This document shows positions 1-11,076 of a stretch of DNA of 64,000 nt, piece after piece; the first letter of the stretch is position 1, and the number at the start of each line of letters is the position of its first letter. The notes under the pieces are model-generated. The model was not told where the DNA came from and ran no database searches. It saw only the letters and a program-made list of their open reading frames with translations. Position numbers and translations under genes: made by a program. The DNA lies in contig JAPEHQ010000019.1 of assembly GCA_027405735.1 (NCBI GenBank), positions 377,001-441,000 on the forward strand, written 5' to 3'. Source of the stretch: Mucor racemosus. Its lineage: Eukaryota > Mucoromycota > Mucoromycetes > Mucorales > Mucoraceae.

Positions 1-149
1 CAGACTGTTCACTTTTTAGCAGGCAATTCATAAATGCAATAATTTTATGCTACGGTGGCTTTGTATACTATTACCGTTAAATCATGTTATATTATCGCTC
101 AAAAACTGCCTTCGTCACATTACACATTGTTAAATAATCATTGATATAT

Positions 150-1316
150 CGTATCTCTTTGTACATATTTCTAAGGATATCTCCAAGAAAAATTAATATT
201 TTAAAAAGAACTAAATTGAGACCGACAGAGCTCAATATAATCAATGACATGAATGCAAAAAAAAAAAAAAAAAAAAAAAAAAATGCTGCTCAATTTAACG
301 AATTTTTGAAATCCATGACCAAAAATGTCAAAAAAATGAAGTAAAAAAAGGGGGCTTAGATTCTTTTCAAACTTAGATATGTTAAAGAGAGTGTTAAAAA
401 AGGTAAGTTTACTATCAGAAAGTGTTAGTATATCTTATTTTTTCGCGGAGATTTAAGGCTCAAAGTTTCAACTTTTCATATTTTAAGCTGTAAAAGCCAA
501 AATTGGAAAAAAAAATATCAGTTTTTTCGAATTTACTCAACAGATGGTATAATAATAACCAGTAGACTATTTACTATTATTTGTAGCCCTTAAAAAACTG
601 CACCAATTTATGTTAGTTGCAATAAGAGGTTTTTTCAATTTTGTCTAGAAAATCGCTCAAAACTGCGATTTTTGGATGAGGGTTGGGGTCAAAAAACAAG
701 GGTACACCTTGATACTTTCATTATTCCATCAAAAATCAATATTTTTAAAAAAACTAAAAACAGATTAATAGATATTGCTAATAACTATTATGTCTATTAA
801 ACTTTTATTCTGCTTTAATATTTTACTGGAGAGGTATCAATGATTTATGCGCTTTTGGTGTGTTTTATGGGATAAACTCTTTGTAATATTATTTTATCTG
901 TACTTATTTTTTACAAATAATATGCAAATAATAAAGACAGACGACTTTAGTTATAACTACAACTAATGTTTATTTAACAAAATTAATAGTTATGCTTGTT
1001 TTTCTGATATTTTACCAAATGTTTGAACGGCTATATCTCCACACAAAAAAAAGTTAAAAATATATGAATAGTACCATTGTCATTGCAATAACAACTTGTA
1101 TTAGAATCCATCCTTATCTAAGCATGGAAAAAAATTCATAGGAAAAAAGTTGAAAATCTGATTTTCTAGAAAAAAAATCCATTTTAACTTATGGAGTGTA
1201 ACATCTTTGTATATGGAGTGTAATATTTTTATATGTGGAGTGTAACTTTTAAATGTATGGAGTGTAACTTAAATTTATGGAGTGTAACTTTTTATTCATG
1301 GAGTGTAACTCATACA
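150..1316. repeat. AT-rich interspersed repeat, copy A
   Basis: This block recurs almost base for base at 5709-6843 (copy B), with a few substitutions and a different poly-A length. A diverged copy lies at about 19657-20460 and a truncated one at 6844-7130. It ends in six tandem units containing GGAGTGTAA(C/T), spaced about 20-24 bp, at roughly 1193-1310. The only ORF inside is a 67-codon frame running through a poly-A tract; I do not regard it as coding. No transposase and no clear terminal inverted repeats are visible, so it is probably a non-autonomous mobile element or an unclassified dispersed repeat. Confidence 0.85.
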
Positions 1317-1912
1317 GTATTATGACCATTTCACCATCAGGTAACGACATCTCTACCCCGTTTTCAAGCAAAACGAGGTCTTCGAAAATTGCAGGAAGCA
1401 TTTACATCGCAGACAGAAAATGGTCAGCACTGTGCTGAACTAGGTAGTATTTCTTCACATAATAAATCAAAAGCCATCTCATTTGAAACCATGCCAAGCA
1501 ATTCAAATAAGAGATTATGAATATAAAAACCATAAATAACCAAGGATATTTTAATGTATCAAAGATACCGAGGGTATTTATAATGTGTTGTATTATAACT
1601 AAAAAAACCTAAAAATTTCATGCGAATCAAATAGAACAAGGGCTGTTCTGAACGCATGATTGACAACTGAGGTTGTCAAAACTCAATTTAAGAGCCGCCC
1701 TTGATCTACTTGATCAAGGACTCAACAACCCAACAATATATTCAAAATTGCGGAATACTGTAACTGAAAGTCGACAGAACAACTGCCAGACAAATATCAA
1801 TAACCAAATAATATAAATAGAGAAGTAGAAATAGTATTTTATTGTAGATCATCCATAATTAAATAAAGAAGGATTTAAACAGTATCTCTTTTAAAGCTTT
1901 TTTTATAAAATT

Positions 1913-3285
1913 TTACTCCTTTTTACTGCAAACACAAATGAATGCAGTGTTTTCCAATGCGTGCCTTTTAGACAAAGGTAAAACAGCGGGTACCATTATC
2001 CAGCTGTCAAACTTGTTAAATTTTTTGGTGCGATTCCCACTCATATCATCGATAAACATATTTAACGGTATAACCTTTACAGGAATGAATGGTCGAGAAA
2101 CATTGTTAGAAGGCCTTTTGATCGGATGGTGCCTGGTAAACCTCGAAGCAATAGCATTACCGTCATGATTTGCAGTCGCCTGGAAGGAAAATGATAAATT
2201 TTCTGGCTGATTTGAAACTATTGAAGTAATTTCATTCAACTTGAACAATCTTTTTTACCAGGTCTACAAACCAAAATGCCCCTTCATCTTCTTGTTGGAC
2301 TACTTCATAATCATTACCCATAATGGTCGTAAGGTTCAATGTGAAAAACCTGTCGATTATCAACACCATTTCAGCTTTCTTGATGAGATCACCAACCCAA
2401 TAGTCTTTTATCAATTCGTTGGTACTGACAGAAACCATTGGATGTTGAAACATTTCATGATGCTTCCACTTGTTGGATTGACAACTGTCGACGAGCTCAC
2501 CTTCAGTATCATCAGGAAGTGCAGTTATACGATCAGTAGTCAAAGGGTTTGCTACCAACAACTTTAGGATTTCAGATGGAGGATTCATATGAAACAACCT
2601 TGTCTGATCGACTTCTTGATCACCATCCTGCTTTTTAATCAGAACTTCGTGTACTGTCTGCCTCAATACAGGAATTTTGTTGTTTGTTCTCTTTTTGTTG
2701 TCAAAATTGAACAAGAGGTCAGCAGTGGGGACCTTGGCTCCAGGGTATTCAGCTTTGACATTAGCAACATCGTTCACAAGCTTAACAATCTCCTTCATCA
2801 AGGCTTGAGAAATATCACTCCCTATGCGATAGTAGAACTGATACATGATTTAATGAATTTTATCTTTAAAAGGGAAAAATTCATCACGGAAACCACTTTC
2901 TCGTATCAATTCATCCTCCAAATTCTCAACATTTTCTTCGGCTTCATCGGGTGTTGGTGATAATGTAAATTCAATATTGTCATCTACAATCTCCTCATTA
3001 TCATCTCCCTCGTCGCTATAATCAGGGCTTTCTGCTTGATCATCTTCATAAAATACCATTCTCTCCAAGCTCAGCATGGTAGGCTCAATGGACAAGAAGG
3101 ATGATTGACCTGCTGCGGCTGGTTGCTCAACGGTGGTGGTTATACTACGAGATGGCTCATAGAAATTAATTGAGTTGACACCAGCATCGTTATTTTTCTT
3201 GTGCACTTTCAAATGTCGATTTAAATCGTAAGTATCACGAAAGTCAAAGTTACATCCTTCAACAGTGCATGGCTTTCTTTTTTAA
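1913..3285 (-). pseudogene. Decayed zinc-finger gene of a Mucorales-expanded, transposon-like family
   Basis: Read on the minus strand, the frame opens with a C2H2 zinc finger (CTVEGCNFDF then NRHLKVH, about 3272-3207). An acidic Ser/Glu/Asp-rich stretch follows (3180-2860). An in-frame TAA at 2852-2850 interrupts it, and the same frame continues to 2232. There the continuation moves to another frame (2248-1913) that encodes PLNMFIDDMSGNRTKKFNKF. That last motif resembles the MFxDDxSGN(R/K)xKxWN signature I know from large repeated protein families of Mucorales and Basidiomycota linked to KDZ-like elements. The family assignment is from memory and tentative. The nonsense codon, frameshift and missing 3' part make this a dead, truncated copy. 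The 5' exon may start after a splice acceptor near 3285. Confidence 0.55.
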
Positions 3286-3289
3286 AAAT

Positions 3290-3949
3290 TAATGGGATTA
3301 TTGAACATTGTATAGTAAGATGTAGGTAGTAAATAGCTGATTTATATATATTGTGCAGTCGTACTTGGTACCTTCTGGTCACGTAAGTAGCACCAAGTTT
3401 ATGAATGCAGCAAATTTTCTTATTTTCCTTTTCTTTTGAGTTTATAAGCTTTTATATATTGTAAATGCAGCTCTATTTTCTCGTCATCTTTTTTGACTTA
3501 CTGTTTCTTATAGTTAATATCAACACTCTTTTGAGCAAAGATTTATAACCACTCTAATTTTGCTTTATGGTATTTAAATTTTATGTGCTCATTAAAATAG
3601 CTTTATTTCGATTAACAACTACGCGATAAATTTTTATTTATGATAGAGTAAGTTGATTGATCCAAAGCTTTGTATTTTAGACTAATATTCCTATCAAAAT
3701 TTTCTTATAGTATAGTAAGCTATAGATTATCCTTTATTATATGAAGTATGTGCAATTTACGTGTCTTTTTATCATTACAATTGAAAACTGATTTTATTCT
3801 ATCAATGTAGACAACTTCGATGATTTTCAGAACTAATTCAGGTAAGAAATGTATTTTTCTCGTTTTGAAAGAGTAATAACTAAACTGTTTATTTTAGATA
3901 TTAAACAACAAGTAGCAAACATCAATTAGCAGGCGTAAATAAGGTATAA
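3290..3949. other. Gene-free AT-rich spacer
   Basis: No ORF with coding character, RNA gene or clear repeat is visible. It lies between the decayed zinc-finger gene and the Tc1/mariner element. Confidence 0.5.
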
Positions 3950-5303
3950 TACAGTCGGGGTTACTAATGTTTCATCCATTCCCTATTTTTTCTATTTTTT
4001 TTTGGTTATACTTTTCTTTCAAACTCTTTCTTTTATAATAAAACAATGTCCAAAACTTTTGAAATTAACATCAAAAAATTGCAAGACCCAACAGAAACCA
4101 AACGAGATGTAAAAAAAATGAAGCTTGGCGCAATTTTTTATTTAAAACAGCTTGGATTTAGCCAATATAACATTTCTATTATGATTGACATAAAGCGTCC
4201 TACAGTCCAAAGTATCATATCCAGAGGAGATCAAACTGGTACTACTTTAACAGAAAAAAGTACTGGAAGGCCATCTACCTTTGATGATTATACACAACGC
4301 CATTTGGAGCGATCAATAAGGAGAGATCCCTTTCAAACATTAGAGACCATTACGGGGCAACTCAGAATTATGGGAAAAAAATGTCTCTCGCTCGACAGCA
4401 AGAAAATGGGTAAGAAAGTTGGGCTTCAAGTACTATAAACCTGCTGTTAAACCCAAGTTAACAGAGGAACGTAAAAAAGATAGACTGGAATGGGCACAAT
4501 TTCATATCAATTGGTCTAATGAACAATGGAGACAAGTGATTTGGTCTGATGAGTCAAGATTTCGTATTTGTGGCAATGATGGTACACCATTAGTTCTAAG
4601 AAAACAAGGCGAAAGGTATGAGAGCTGCCATATATTACGTTCGGTAAAATTTGGTGGTGGTAGTGTGATGGTTTGGTCTTGTTTTTGGGCTGGGGGTTTT
4701 GGACCTTTGGTCTTTATTGACGGAAATATGAATCAAAAATCATATATTAATGTATTGTCGCAACACTACATTCCATGGGTTCAAGACTTACATCAAAATG
4801 AAGGTACTGATTTTGTGTTTCAGGAGGATAATGCTACCTGTCATACAGGTGCATATGCAAAATGGTGGAAGAGATCACATTCAATGAATGTTATGGAGGA
4901 CTGGCCATCACAAAGTCCTGATCTCAACCCCACTGAACATGTTTGGAGCGAGCTCGCTCGTAAATTACGTAGCCGTAAACATCTAATTAATAATACCGAA
5001 GACCTTCGACGGGAACTTCTCGTCGCTTGGGAGAACATTGATGTTGAGTTCGCTGCCAAGTTAATTGAAAGTATGCCCAAAAGATGCAAGGCAATTATAG
5101 ATAGCAAGGGAGAAGCAACAAAATATTAGTTTTGTTATTTTATTTTTACTTTCAAGTAATAAACATATATATCTTATTTTTGACGAAGTATAGAATTATC
5201 AGAGATTTGCAATAAAGAGCAAACCAAATTTGAAAATACGTGTTCATTATATTTTCATTTTCTTAATTTTTTTTTGGATGAAACATTAGTAACCCCGACT
5301 GTA
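3950..5303 (+). mobile_element. Tc1/mariner transposon with perfect TIRs and TA target duplication
   Basis: The element occupies 3952-5301 (1350 bp). Its 26-bp terminal inverted repeats are perfect: the left one at 3952-3977 begins CAGTCGGGGTTACTAATG, and the right one at 5276-5301 is its reverse complement. TA dinucleotides at 3950-3951 and 5302-5303 are the expected target-site duplication. The single coding region inside is a Tc1-type DDE transposase interrupted by one frameshift. Perfect TIRs and a nearly intact gene suggest recent insertion. It sits between copies A and B of the AT-rich repeat. Confidence 0.93.
4046..5129 (+). pseudogene. Tc1-type DDE transposase broken by one A insertion
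   Basis: The first frame (4046 to about 4375) encodes the helix-turn-helix DNA-binding half (FSQYNISIMIDIKRPTVQSI, STGRPSTFDD). The second frame (about 4382-5129) encodes the rest of the paired-like domain and the catalytic domain, with WSDESRF (first Asp), QEDNATCHTG (second Asp) and SPDLNPTEHVW (Glu). By count 35 residues separate the second Asp from the Glu, one more than the usual DD34E of Tc1 elements. The frame changes within a run of seven A at 4375-4381; six A would keep one continuous frame. The defect could be real or a homopolymer error in the assembly. Tc1 transposases cut and paste their own element at TA sites. Confidence 0.85.
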
Positions 5304-5708
5304 TAATATAACATTTGGTATCTTAAAAAATCGTTTACTAACAAATTTCTCTTAATGTTTGTATGGGATCTTTCAATATGTGTCTTCGATAGATTGTATA
5401 TTATTGCTCATTTGCTTTTGCAGTAGGTTGCATTTGGGATTTATATATCCATTGAAACCTGCTCAAAGTATCTGCCAAGCAGTATGCTTTCAATGGATCA
5501 ATATCTGAACAAAAATGTATATTTTAATTTTTACATTTTATCCCATAAAAAGTTACATATTTAACCCAATAAAAGGCGATATTATTAATATTTTATTCCA
5601 CTAATATGATTGTTATTCCGTATATAGTATTAGTGCAACCCTTCTAAATGTTTCAAAAAGAGTAATTCCTTAAAAATGTATTTAAACCACCGAATTACTC
5701 CCTGAGTG

Positions 5709-6843
5709 TGCATCTTTTTGTACATATTTCTAAGGATATATCCAAGAAAAATTAATATTTTAGAAAGAGCTAAATTGAGACCGACAGAGCTCAATATAAT
5801 CAATGACATGAATGCAAAAAAAAAAAAAAAAAAAAATGCTGCTCAATTTAACGAATTTTTGAAATCCATGACCAAAAATGTCAAAAAAATGAAGTAAAAA
5901 AAAGGGGGCTCAGATTCTTTTCAAACTTAGATATGTTAAAGAGAGTGTTAAAAAAGGTAAGTTTACTATCAGAAAGTGTTAGTATATCTTATTTTTTCGC
6001 GGAGATTTAAGGCTCAAAGTTTCAACTTTTCATATTTTAAGCTGTAAAAGCCAAAATTGGAAAAAAAAATATCAGTTTTTTCGAATTTACTCAACAGATG
6101 GTATAATAATAACCAGTAGACTATTTACTATTATTTGTAGCCCTTAAAAAACTGCACCAATTTATGTTAGTTGCAATAAGAGGTTTTTTCAATTTTGTCT
6201 AGAAAATCGCTCAAAACTGCGATTTTTGGATGAGGGTTGGGGTCAAAAAACAAGGGTACACCTTGATACTTTCATTATTCCATCAAAAATCAATATTTTT
6301 AAAAAAACTAAAAACAGATTAATAGATATTGCTAATAACTATTATGTCTATTAAACTTTTATTCTGCTTTAATATTTTACTGGAGAGGTATCAATGATTT
6401 ATGCGCTTTTGGTGTGTTTTATGGGATAAACTCTTTGTAATATTATTTTATCTGTACTTATTTTTTACAAATAATATGCAAATAATAAAGACAGACGACT
6501 TTAGTTATAACTACAACTAATGTTTATTTAACAAAATTAATAGTTATGCTTGTTTTTCTGATATTTTACCAAATGTTTGAACGGCTATATCTCCACACAA
6601 AAAAAAGTTAAAAATATATGAATAGTACCATTGTCATTGCAATAACAACTTGTATTAGAATCCATCCTTATCTAAGCATGGAAAAAAATTCATAGGAAAA
6701 AAGTTGAAAATCTGATTTTCTAGAAAAAAAATCCATTTTAACTTATGGAGTGTAACATCTTTGTATATGGAGTGTAATATTTTTATATGTGGAGTGTAAC
6801 TTTTAAATGTATGGAGTGTAACTTAAATTTATGGAGTGTAACA
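5709..6843. repeat. AT-rich interspersed repeat, copy B
   Basis: This copy is nearly identical to copy A (150-1290) over about 1.1 kb. The visible differences are few: a shorter poly-A run near 5817-5836, a couple of substitutions around 5763-5770 and one at about 5910. It ends in five GGAGTGTAA(C/T) units at about 6745-6843 instead of six. The high identity points to recent transposition or duplication. Confidence 0.85.
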
Positions 6844-7130
6844 TTTCTCTTACACATTGTTGAGGATATCTTCACGAAAAATCAATGTTTGAAAAAAAAC
6901 TAAATTGCATTCAATAGAGATCAACGGGGCCCATAATAAGAAGATCAAAAGTGCTGTTAAATTTTACGAATATTTTTTAGTATATTACAAAAGGAAAAAG
7001 AAGGAAAAAAGATGCCTCAAATGCTTTCATACTTAAATATGCTAAAAAACACTTCAAAAGCAAGTATATTTTATTATCAGCAACTGCTAATATGCCTTAA
7101 TTTTTTGCTAAGATATAAATGATAATGTGG
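6844..7130. repeat. Diverged, truncated copy D of the AT-rich repeat
   Basis: It starts directly after the last GGAGTGTAAC unit of copy B. It aligns, with many differences, to the 5' part of copies A and B: the ACACATTGTT start, the GGATATCTTCACGAAAAATC block matching GGATATCTCCAAGAAAAATT, the ACTAAATTG block and the TTTACTATCAG-like block. It is therefore an older, head-to-tail copy lacking its 3' part. Confidence 0.6.
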
Positions 7131-8420
7131 AATGATGGTTCTATTGATGCTCAATTGTTCTGATTTTCGGTTCCTGAACTATATCATGAATATTATTTTA
7201 TTTTTGGATTAATAATGATACATCAAACTGTAATTAATTCAAGAATAACGCCTTAAATATAAATATCTACTTATTTTTTATTTTATGTATTGATTGCCAA
7301 AAAAACGAGCCCTTTGATTATTATCGATTTGGGTGCAGATAAAACAGTAATATTTTTATGATAGAAAAAGAATTTTATTATCAATAAGTAAAGGATTCAA
7401 AATTTTATCATAGTTTCTTATTCTTGAAAGATTATAGCTCAAAGTTTACGGATGCGGAAAGGAGATAAACGAAGCTTGGCTTTATTGTTTATGCTAATTT
7501 GCTCTCTTGTTTTTGTTTCATAAAAAAAAAATGCATTAATATTTTTACATATTGCGTATAAAACTCTATCGGAAAGAATTTCCCAAGGATGGAGATCGAA
7601 GCTTTTCTTTCCTTATTTTTGATAACATGTGTGTGCTTGGTATGGAAACAGTTTAGCTGATTTCGTGTTTCAAATTTTTTGACAGATACTATCTGATGAA
7701 TCCTTTGGGATATCTTTTTCGGATGCATTTGGATTTTGGATACTGCATTGATTTTACTGGTAACAAATTATTTGATATAGAACTAAATATGCTTCAAATA
7801 ATCCTCTCTCTCTCTCTCTCTCTCCCCCAACCTCTCACACACTAAATTAACTACATTAATCAAAACGAATCAGTTTGGATATAACTCATTGACGGATCGG
7901 TCTTTTCAAACTTTAAAATGCTTAAAGTTTTGTTGAAAGGATCACCAACCAACGATGCTGGCAATATAATTAGTAACTTCGAATTTAAGGTTTGCTTGAC
8001 TTCCGCGGTAGTTATGGATCCAATTATGTTTGTGGATATGATGTAAATATTAGAAAAAAATCAAAATGTCTACTATACAAGGCTAGTTTTTCGAGAAAAT
8101 CTGGGAAAAATCAAGAAATAATTTATTGCGAATTTGATTAATAATAATGGATCGAGTACTACTTTCACATGGTTATATGATTTGATCAATGACTCTATAT
8201 AGATCATATCATAACGTTTGTGAAAATATATAATTTCCAAACATTACCAGAATTCATATATACAAGAGATTCCTAATACAATAATGTGTAAACATATCTA
8301 CCAAAAAGAGCATTTCAAGGAATGTACCTCGGTTAAACAATTTACACAATATATAAATAAAGAAAAGCAACGCACAACCCAAAAAGAAAAAAATCTTTTT
8401 TCGAATATAGTTATTAAAAT
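7131..8420. other. Gene-free spacer with a CT microsatellite
   Basis: No convincing gene is visible. A CT dinucleotide repeat lies at about 7803-7827. The 79-codon minus-strand frame at 7489-7728 has no recognisable domain or splice context and I leave it out. Confidence 0.5.
7803..7827. repeat. (CT)n microsatellite
   Basis: About eleven to twelve CT dinucleotides are followed by a short C run. Confidence 0.9.
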
Positions 8421-9059
8421 ATGCTACTATTCATATTGAGCTATATCTTGATAGGCATTTTATTTTACTTGGAATATCGATATGAATCATCTCGCACAAC
8501 AACTACATTACAGACATCAGCAGATGATAGAGGAACAACTCGACTTTTATTTATTATGTGGTTTTTAGCTCTTGTTATTTCACCTTTATGGATATTACTC
8601 GGTGTTGCAGCTATGCCATTTATATTTAGTTGGATTGGTTTAAGTCTCTTAATACTTGGTATTGCTTTATTAAGATGGACAACTTATATAAATCCATTCT
8701 ATTTACGTGCTATGGCAACTACAGACGATCATTTTATTTGCACAGATGGACCATATAAGACAATTCGCCATCCTGGTTATTTAGCGTTTTTATTGGCTTG
8801 GATTGGATTTGGATTCATGACTAATAACTGGATTTCTTTTGTGATGGTTACAGTTTTGATGCTTTGGGGATATTTACTTCGAATTTTAGCAGAAGAACAA
8901 ATGATGTTGGATCGTTTTGGAGTTGATTATCAACAATATATGAATGAATCCTACAGGTAAATATTGATTTTTTCTTGATTTTCTTACTGTAATATTTGTG
9001 TGTTTTTGACCTTGCTTTTTTGTTTGTATATTAATAGATTAATGCCATTCATATTTTAA
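8421..9059 (+). CDS. Isoprenylcysteine carboxyl methyltransferase-family membrane protein
   Basis: Two exons, 8421-8956 and 9038-9059, give 185 residues; the intron is GTAAAT...TTAATAG. The protein has several hydrophobic segments: residues 1-17, about 48-80 (two segments) and about 122-152. The SAM-binding signature of the ICMT/PEMT-like family is clear: DGPYKTIRHPGYLAF near residue 112-126, then LAEEQMMLDRFGVDYQQY and the terminal YRLMPFIF supplied by exon 2. These enzymes methylate C-terminal prenylated cysteines or similar small substrates in the ER membrane. At 185 residues it matches the short, mostly uncharacterised family members rather than Ste14 itself (about 240), so the substrate is unknown. 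Without the intron the protein would stop one residue after YR. Confidence 0.8.
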
Positions 9060-9858
9060 AGTTTAATTCAATACCCAATAGCATTCAATTAAATAATAAA
9101 GTTTTCATTCACCAACAAATTTTTGTGGTTAGGTTTCAATTTCTTTAGTTTATATTTTTTGATCTGTGTAAAGTTTGACTATCACTAGCTAATACATATC
9201 CCCTAAAACAAATCGGACTAAAAAATATGATTTACATGGTGATAGATATTTGATGGGTTTCTGAAAATATACATCCTAATCTCTACAAATCACAATTACT
9301 GAAAGTAAAATTTGGTGGTAGAATTCGCATAACTATTTTCAAATAGAAGATCTATACGGTATTTCACTTTTTAGTGGATTTTCTGGCCAACCAGTGAAAT
9401 TTATCCTGTAGTACAAACTATGTTTAAAAAATTGGTTTGCAATATTGTGTAATACAACCACGCAAAGAAAAAGAGACACGTACGTAAATCAAAAATATCG
9501 AAATCAGAATATAATTACCTAGAGAGGCCATACACCTACGCAGTTCTTGGTGCTTACATTTCTAACATAGATTACAAAATATATATGGCTAAATTTGATG
9601 AATTTAAAACCATTATGACCTATCGTTCAAACCTGGGGTATCAGAATTAGGCAATACAGATAAGCTGTCATTTATATGGTAACAATCTCAGCTTCAAAAA
9701 AAGTGTAAAATACTTCTTCCTCCCCCCCCCCATATGTGATATCATTTCCTTTAATTGGATTGATAGCATTTTACTAGTTGAGTTGATTAAAGAACCTAAA
9801 ATAATAATTAGTCATTTGCGTTGTGCCTGGAATGATTTCACGTGGATATCAAAAAAGG
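9060..9858. other. Intergenic region upstream of the arrestin gene
   Basis: No gene is seen. A ten-base C run lies at about 9722-9731. The 3' part is presumably the arrestin promoter. Confidence 0.4.
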
Positions 9859-9867
9859 TATAAAAAG
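9859..9867 (+). promoter_or_regulatory. TATA box of the arrestin-like gene
   Basis: TATAAAAAG lies about 80 bp upstream of the arrestin ATG, a plausible core-promoter distance for a fungal gene. It is followed by a T-rich stretch that could include the transcription start. Confidence 0.45.
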
Positions 9868-9948
9868 ACACAAATGTTTTACTTAAATAGACTTCTTTAA
9901 CTTTTATATGTTATAAATTTGAAAATCTCTTTCTAAAAAACACAAAAA

Positions 9949-11076
9949 ATGCTTTCAAAATCTTCTTGTATATCTGTTCAATTATTGGAATCAACTATAT
10001 ATGTTGAATCTAATTCTGATGCTTCTAATGTCGTTCGTGGTACCATCAACATCAATTTACCCAAAACTACAACAGTAAAATCCATCTCTGTCAGATTTGA
10101 TGGTAAAATGGAAACAAAAAGTTATAGTTTCGATTCTATGGATGCTGGTAGCTTTGCTCAAAAGAAGCCTTTAGCTCGTCAACGTTTAGTTTTATATCCT
10201 ACTCTTGAACAAGTCGATGCTAATCGACCTTTAGTCATGAATGCAGGTTTAACACAATTTGGTTTTGAGATGCAGATCCCATCAAAATTGCCTGAAACCA
10301 TTGATTGCTCTGATGTCAAAGTTAGCTATCATGTCACTGCTGTCATGGAATACCAAAGCAATTCATTCTTACGTGTGGGTCGTAATGTCAAGGAGTGCGC
10401 TAAACAAGATGTTCGTGTTGCTCGTCTTCCTTATGAAAACATCTTGGTTGGTGATAATATGTGTGAACATATTGATTCTCGTACTCACAAATCTGCTTGG
10501 CTCCATTATCAAATCTTGGTTAATAAAAAAGCCGTTGCACTCGGCTCGGAATTGCCTATCACCTTCCGTATGTTGCCTATTCATAGCGGAGTTTCTGTTG
10601 ATCGAGTTGCCGTTCAAATGCTGGAACGTCGTGATTTATTCAGGGAATCTACTCATACAAGTCATTCTGTGCATTCTATTTTGCCTAGTTCCAATAACAA
10701 AACTATTATTCCTAGTACAGCACTATCTGAACCTTGGAAAGGCACTGTCAAATATAATATTCCTGAAGGTAAATCTCTTGTTCACTCAACACAGGAGTAT
10801 TCCGACTTTAACGTCAGTCATACATTACTTGTTTCTATCGCTCTTTCTGTTCCCGGTACAGGCCGTTTTGCTGCTAGTCGTGTTCAAAAAATGGTAACCT
10901 TCCAAGCCAACATCGATCTTTTAGACGAAACAATCGGTGAATTGGGTTCTCTCAAGTTGCCTACTTATGATTCTCCTCCTCCCTTTGATAATTCAGATTA
11001 TGTATTTGGTGAATATGATCGCAAATTTGCTGACCCACCTGCATATTCAGAAATCCATGCTACTGAACACAATTAA
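9949..11076 (+). CDS. Alpha-arrestin (ART family ubiquitin-ligase adaptor)
   Basis: A single exon of 375 residues. Residues about 8-160 form an arrestin N-like beta sandwich (VVRGTININLPKTTTVKSIS, VRFDGKMETKSY, FGFEMQIPSKLPETIDCSD). Residues about 180-325 form an arrestin C-like domain (LHYQILVNKKAVALGSELPI, YSDFNVSHTLLVSIALSV). The tail carries an LPTY motif and, near the C-terminus, DPPAYSEI, a canonical PPxY motif that binds WW domains of Nedd4/Rsp5 ubiquitin ligases. Alpha-arrestins bring these ligases to plasma-membrane transporters and drive their endocytosis. At 375 residues it is short for fungal arrestins but complete. An ATG preceded by A-rich sequence supports the start. AATAAA signals lie about 55 bp after the stop. 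Confidence 0.85.
   Translation: MLSKSSCISVQLLESTIYVESNSDASNVVRGTININLPKTTTVKSISVRFDGKMETKSYSFDSMDAGSFAQKKPLARQRLVLYPTLEQVDANRPLVMNAGLTQFGFEMQIPSKLPETIDCSDVKVSYHVTAVMEYQSNSFLRVGRNVKECAKQDVRVARLPYENILVGDNMCEHIDSRTHKSAWLHYQILVNKKAVALGSELPITFRMLPIHSGVSVDRVAVQMLERRDLFRESTHTSHSVHSILPSSNNKTIIPSTALSEPWKGTVKYNIPEGKSLVHSTQEYSDFNVSHTLLVSIALSVPGTGRFAASRVQKMVTFQANIDLLDETIGELGSLKLPTYDSPPPFDNSDYVFGEYDRKFADPPAYSEIHATEHN

Noticed and set aside
141..344. 67-codon ORF in copy A (and its 63-codon counterpart in copy B)
   Set aside because: The frame runs through a variable-length poly-A tract and has no homology; the frame is kept in both copies only because the length difference happens to be a multiple of three.
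1190..1316. Tandem GGAGTGTAAC units as a CRISPR array
   Set aside because: Units are about 10 bp conserved at 20-24 bp spacing with AT-rich variable bases, in a eukaryotic repeat; no CRISPR repeat-spacer structure.
7489..7728. 79-codon minus-strand ORF
   Set aside because: No recognisable domain, Lys/Ile/Phe-rich as expected from AT-rich noncoding DNA.
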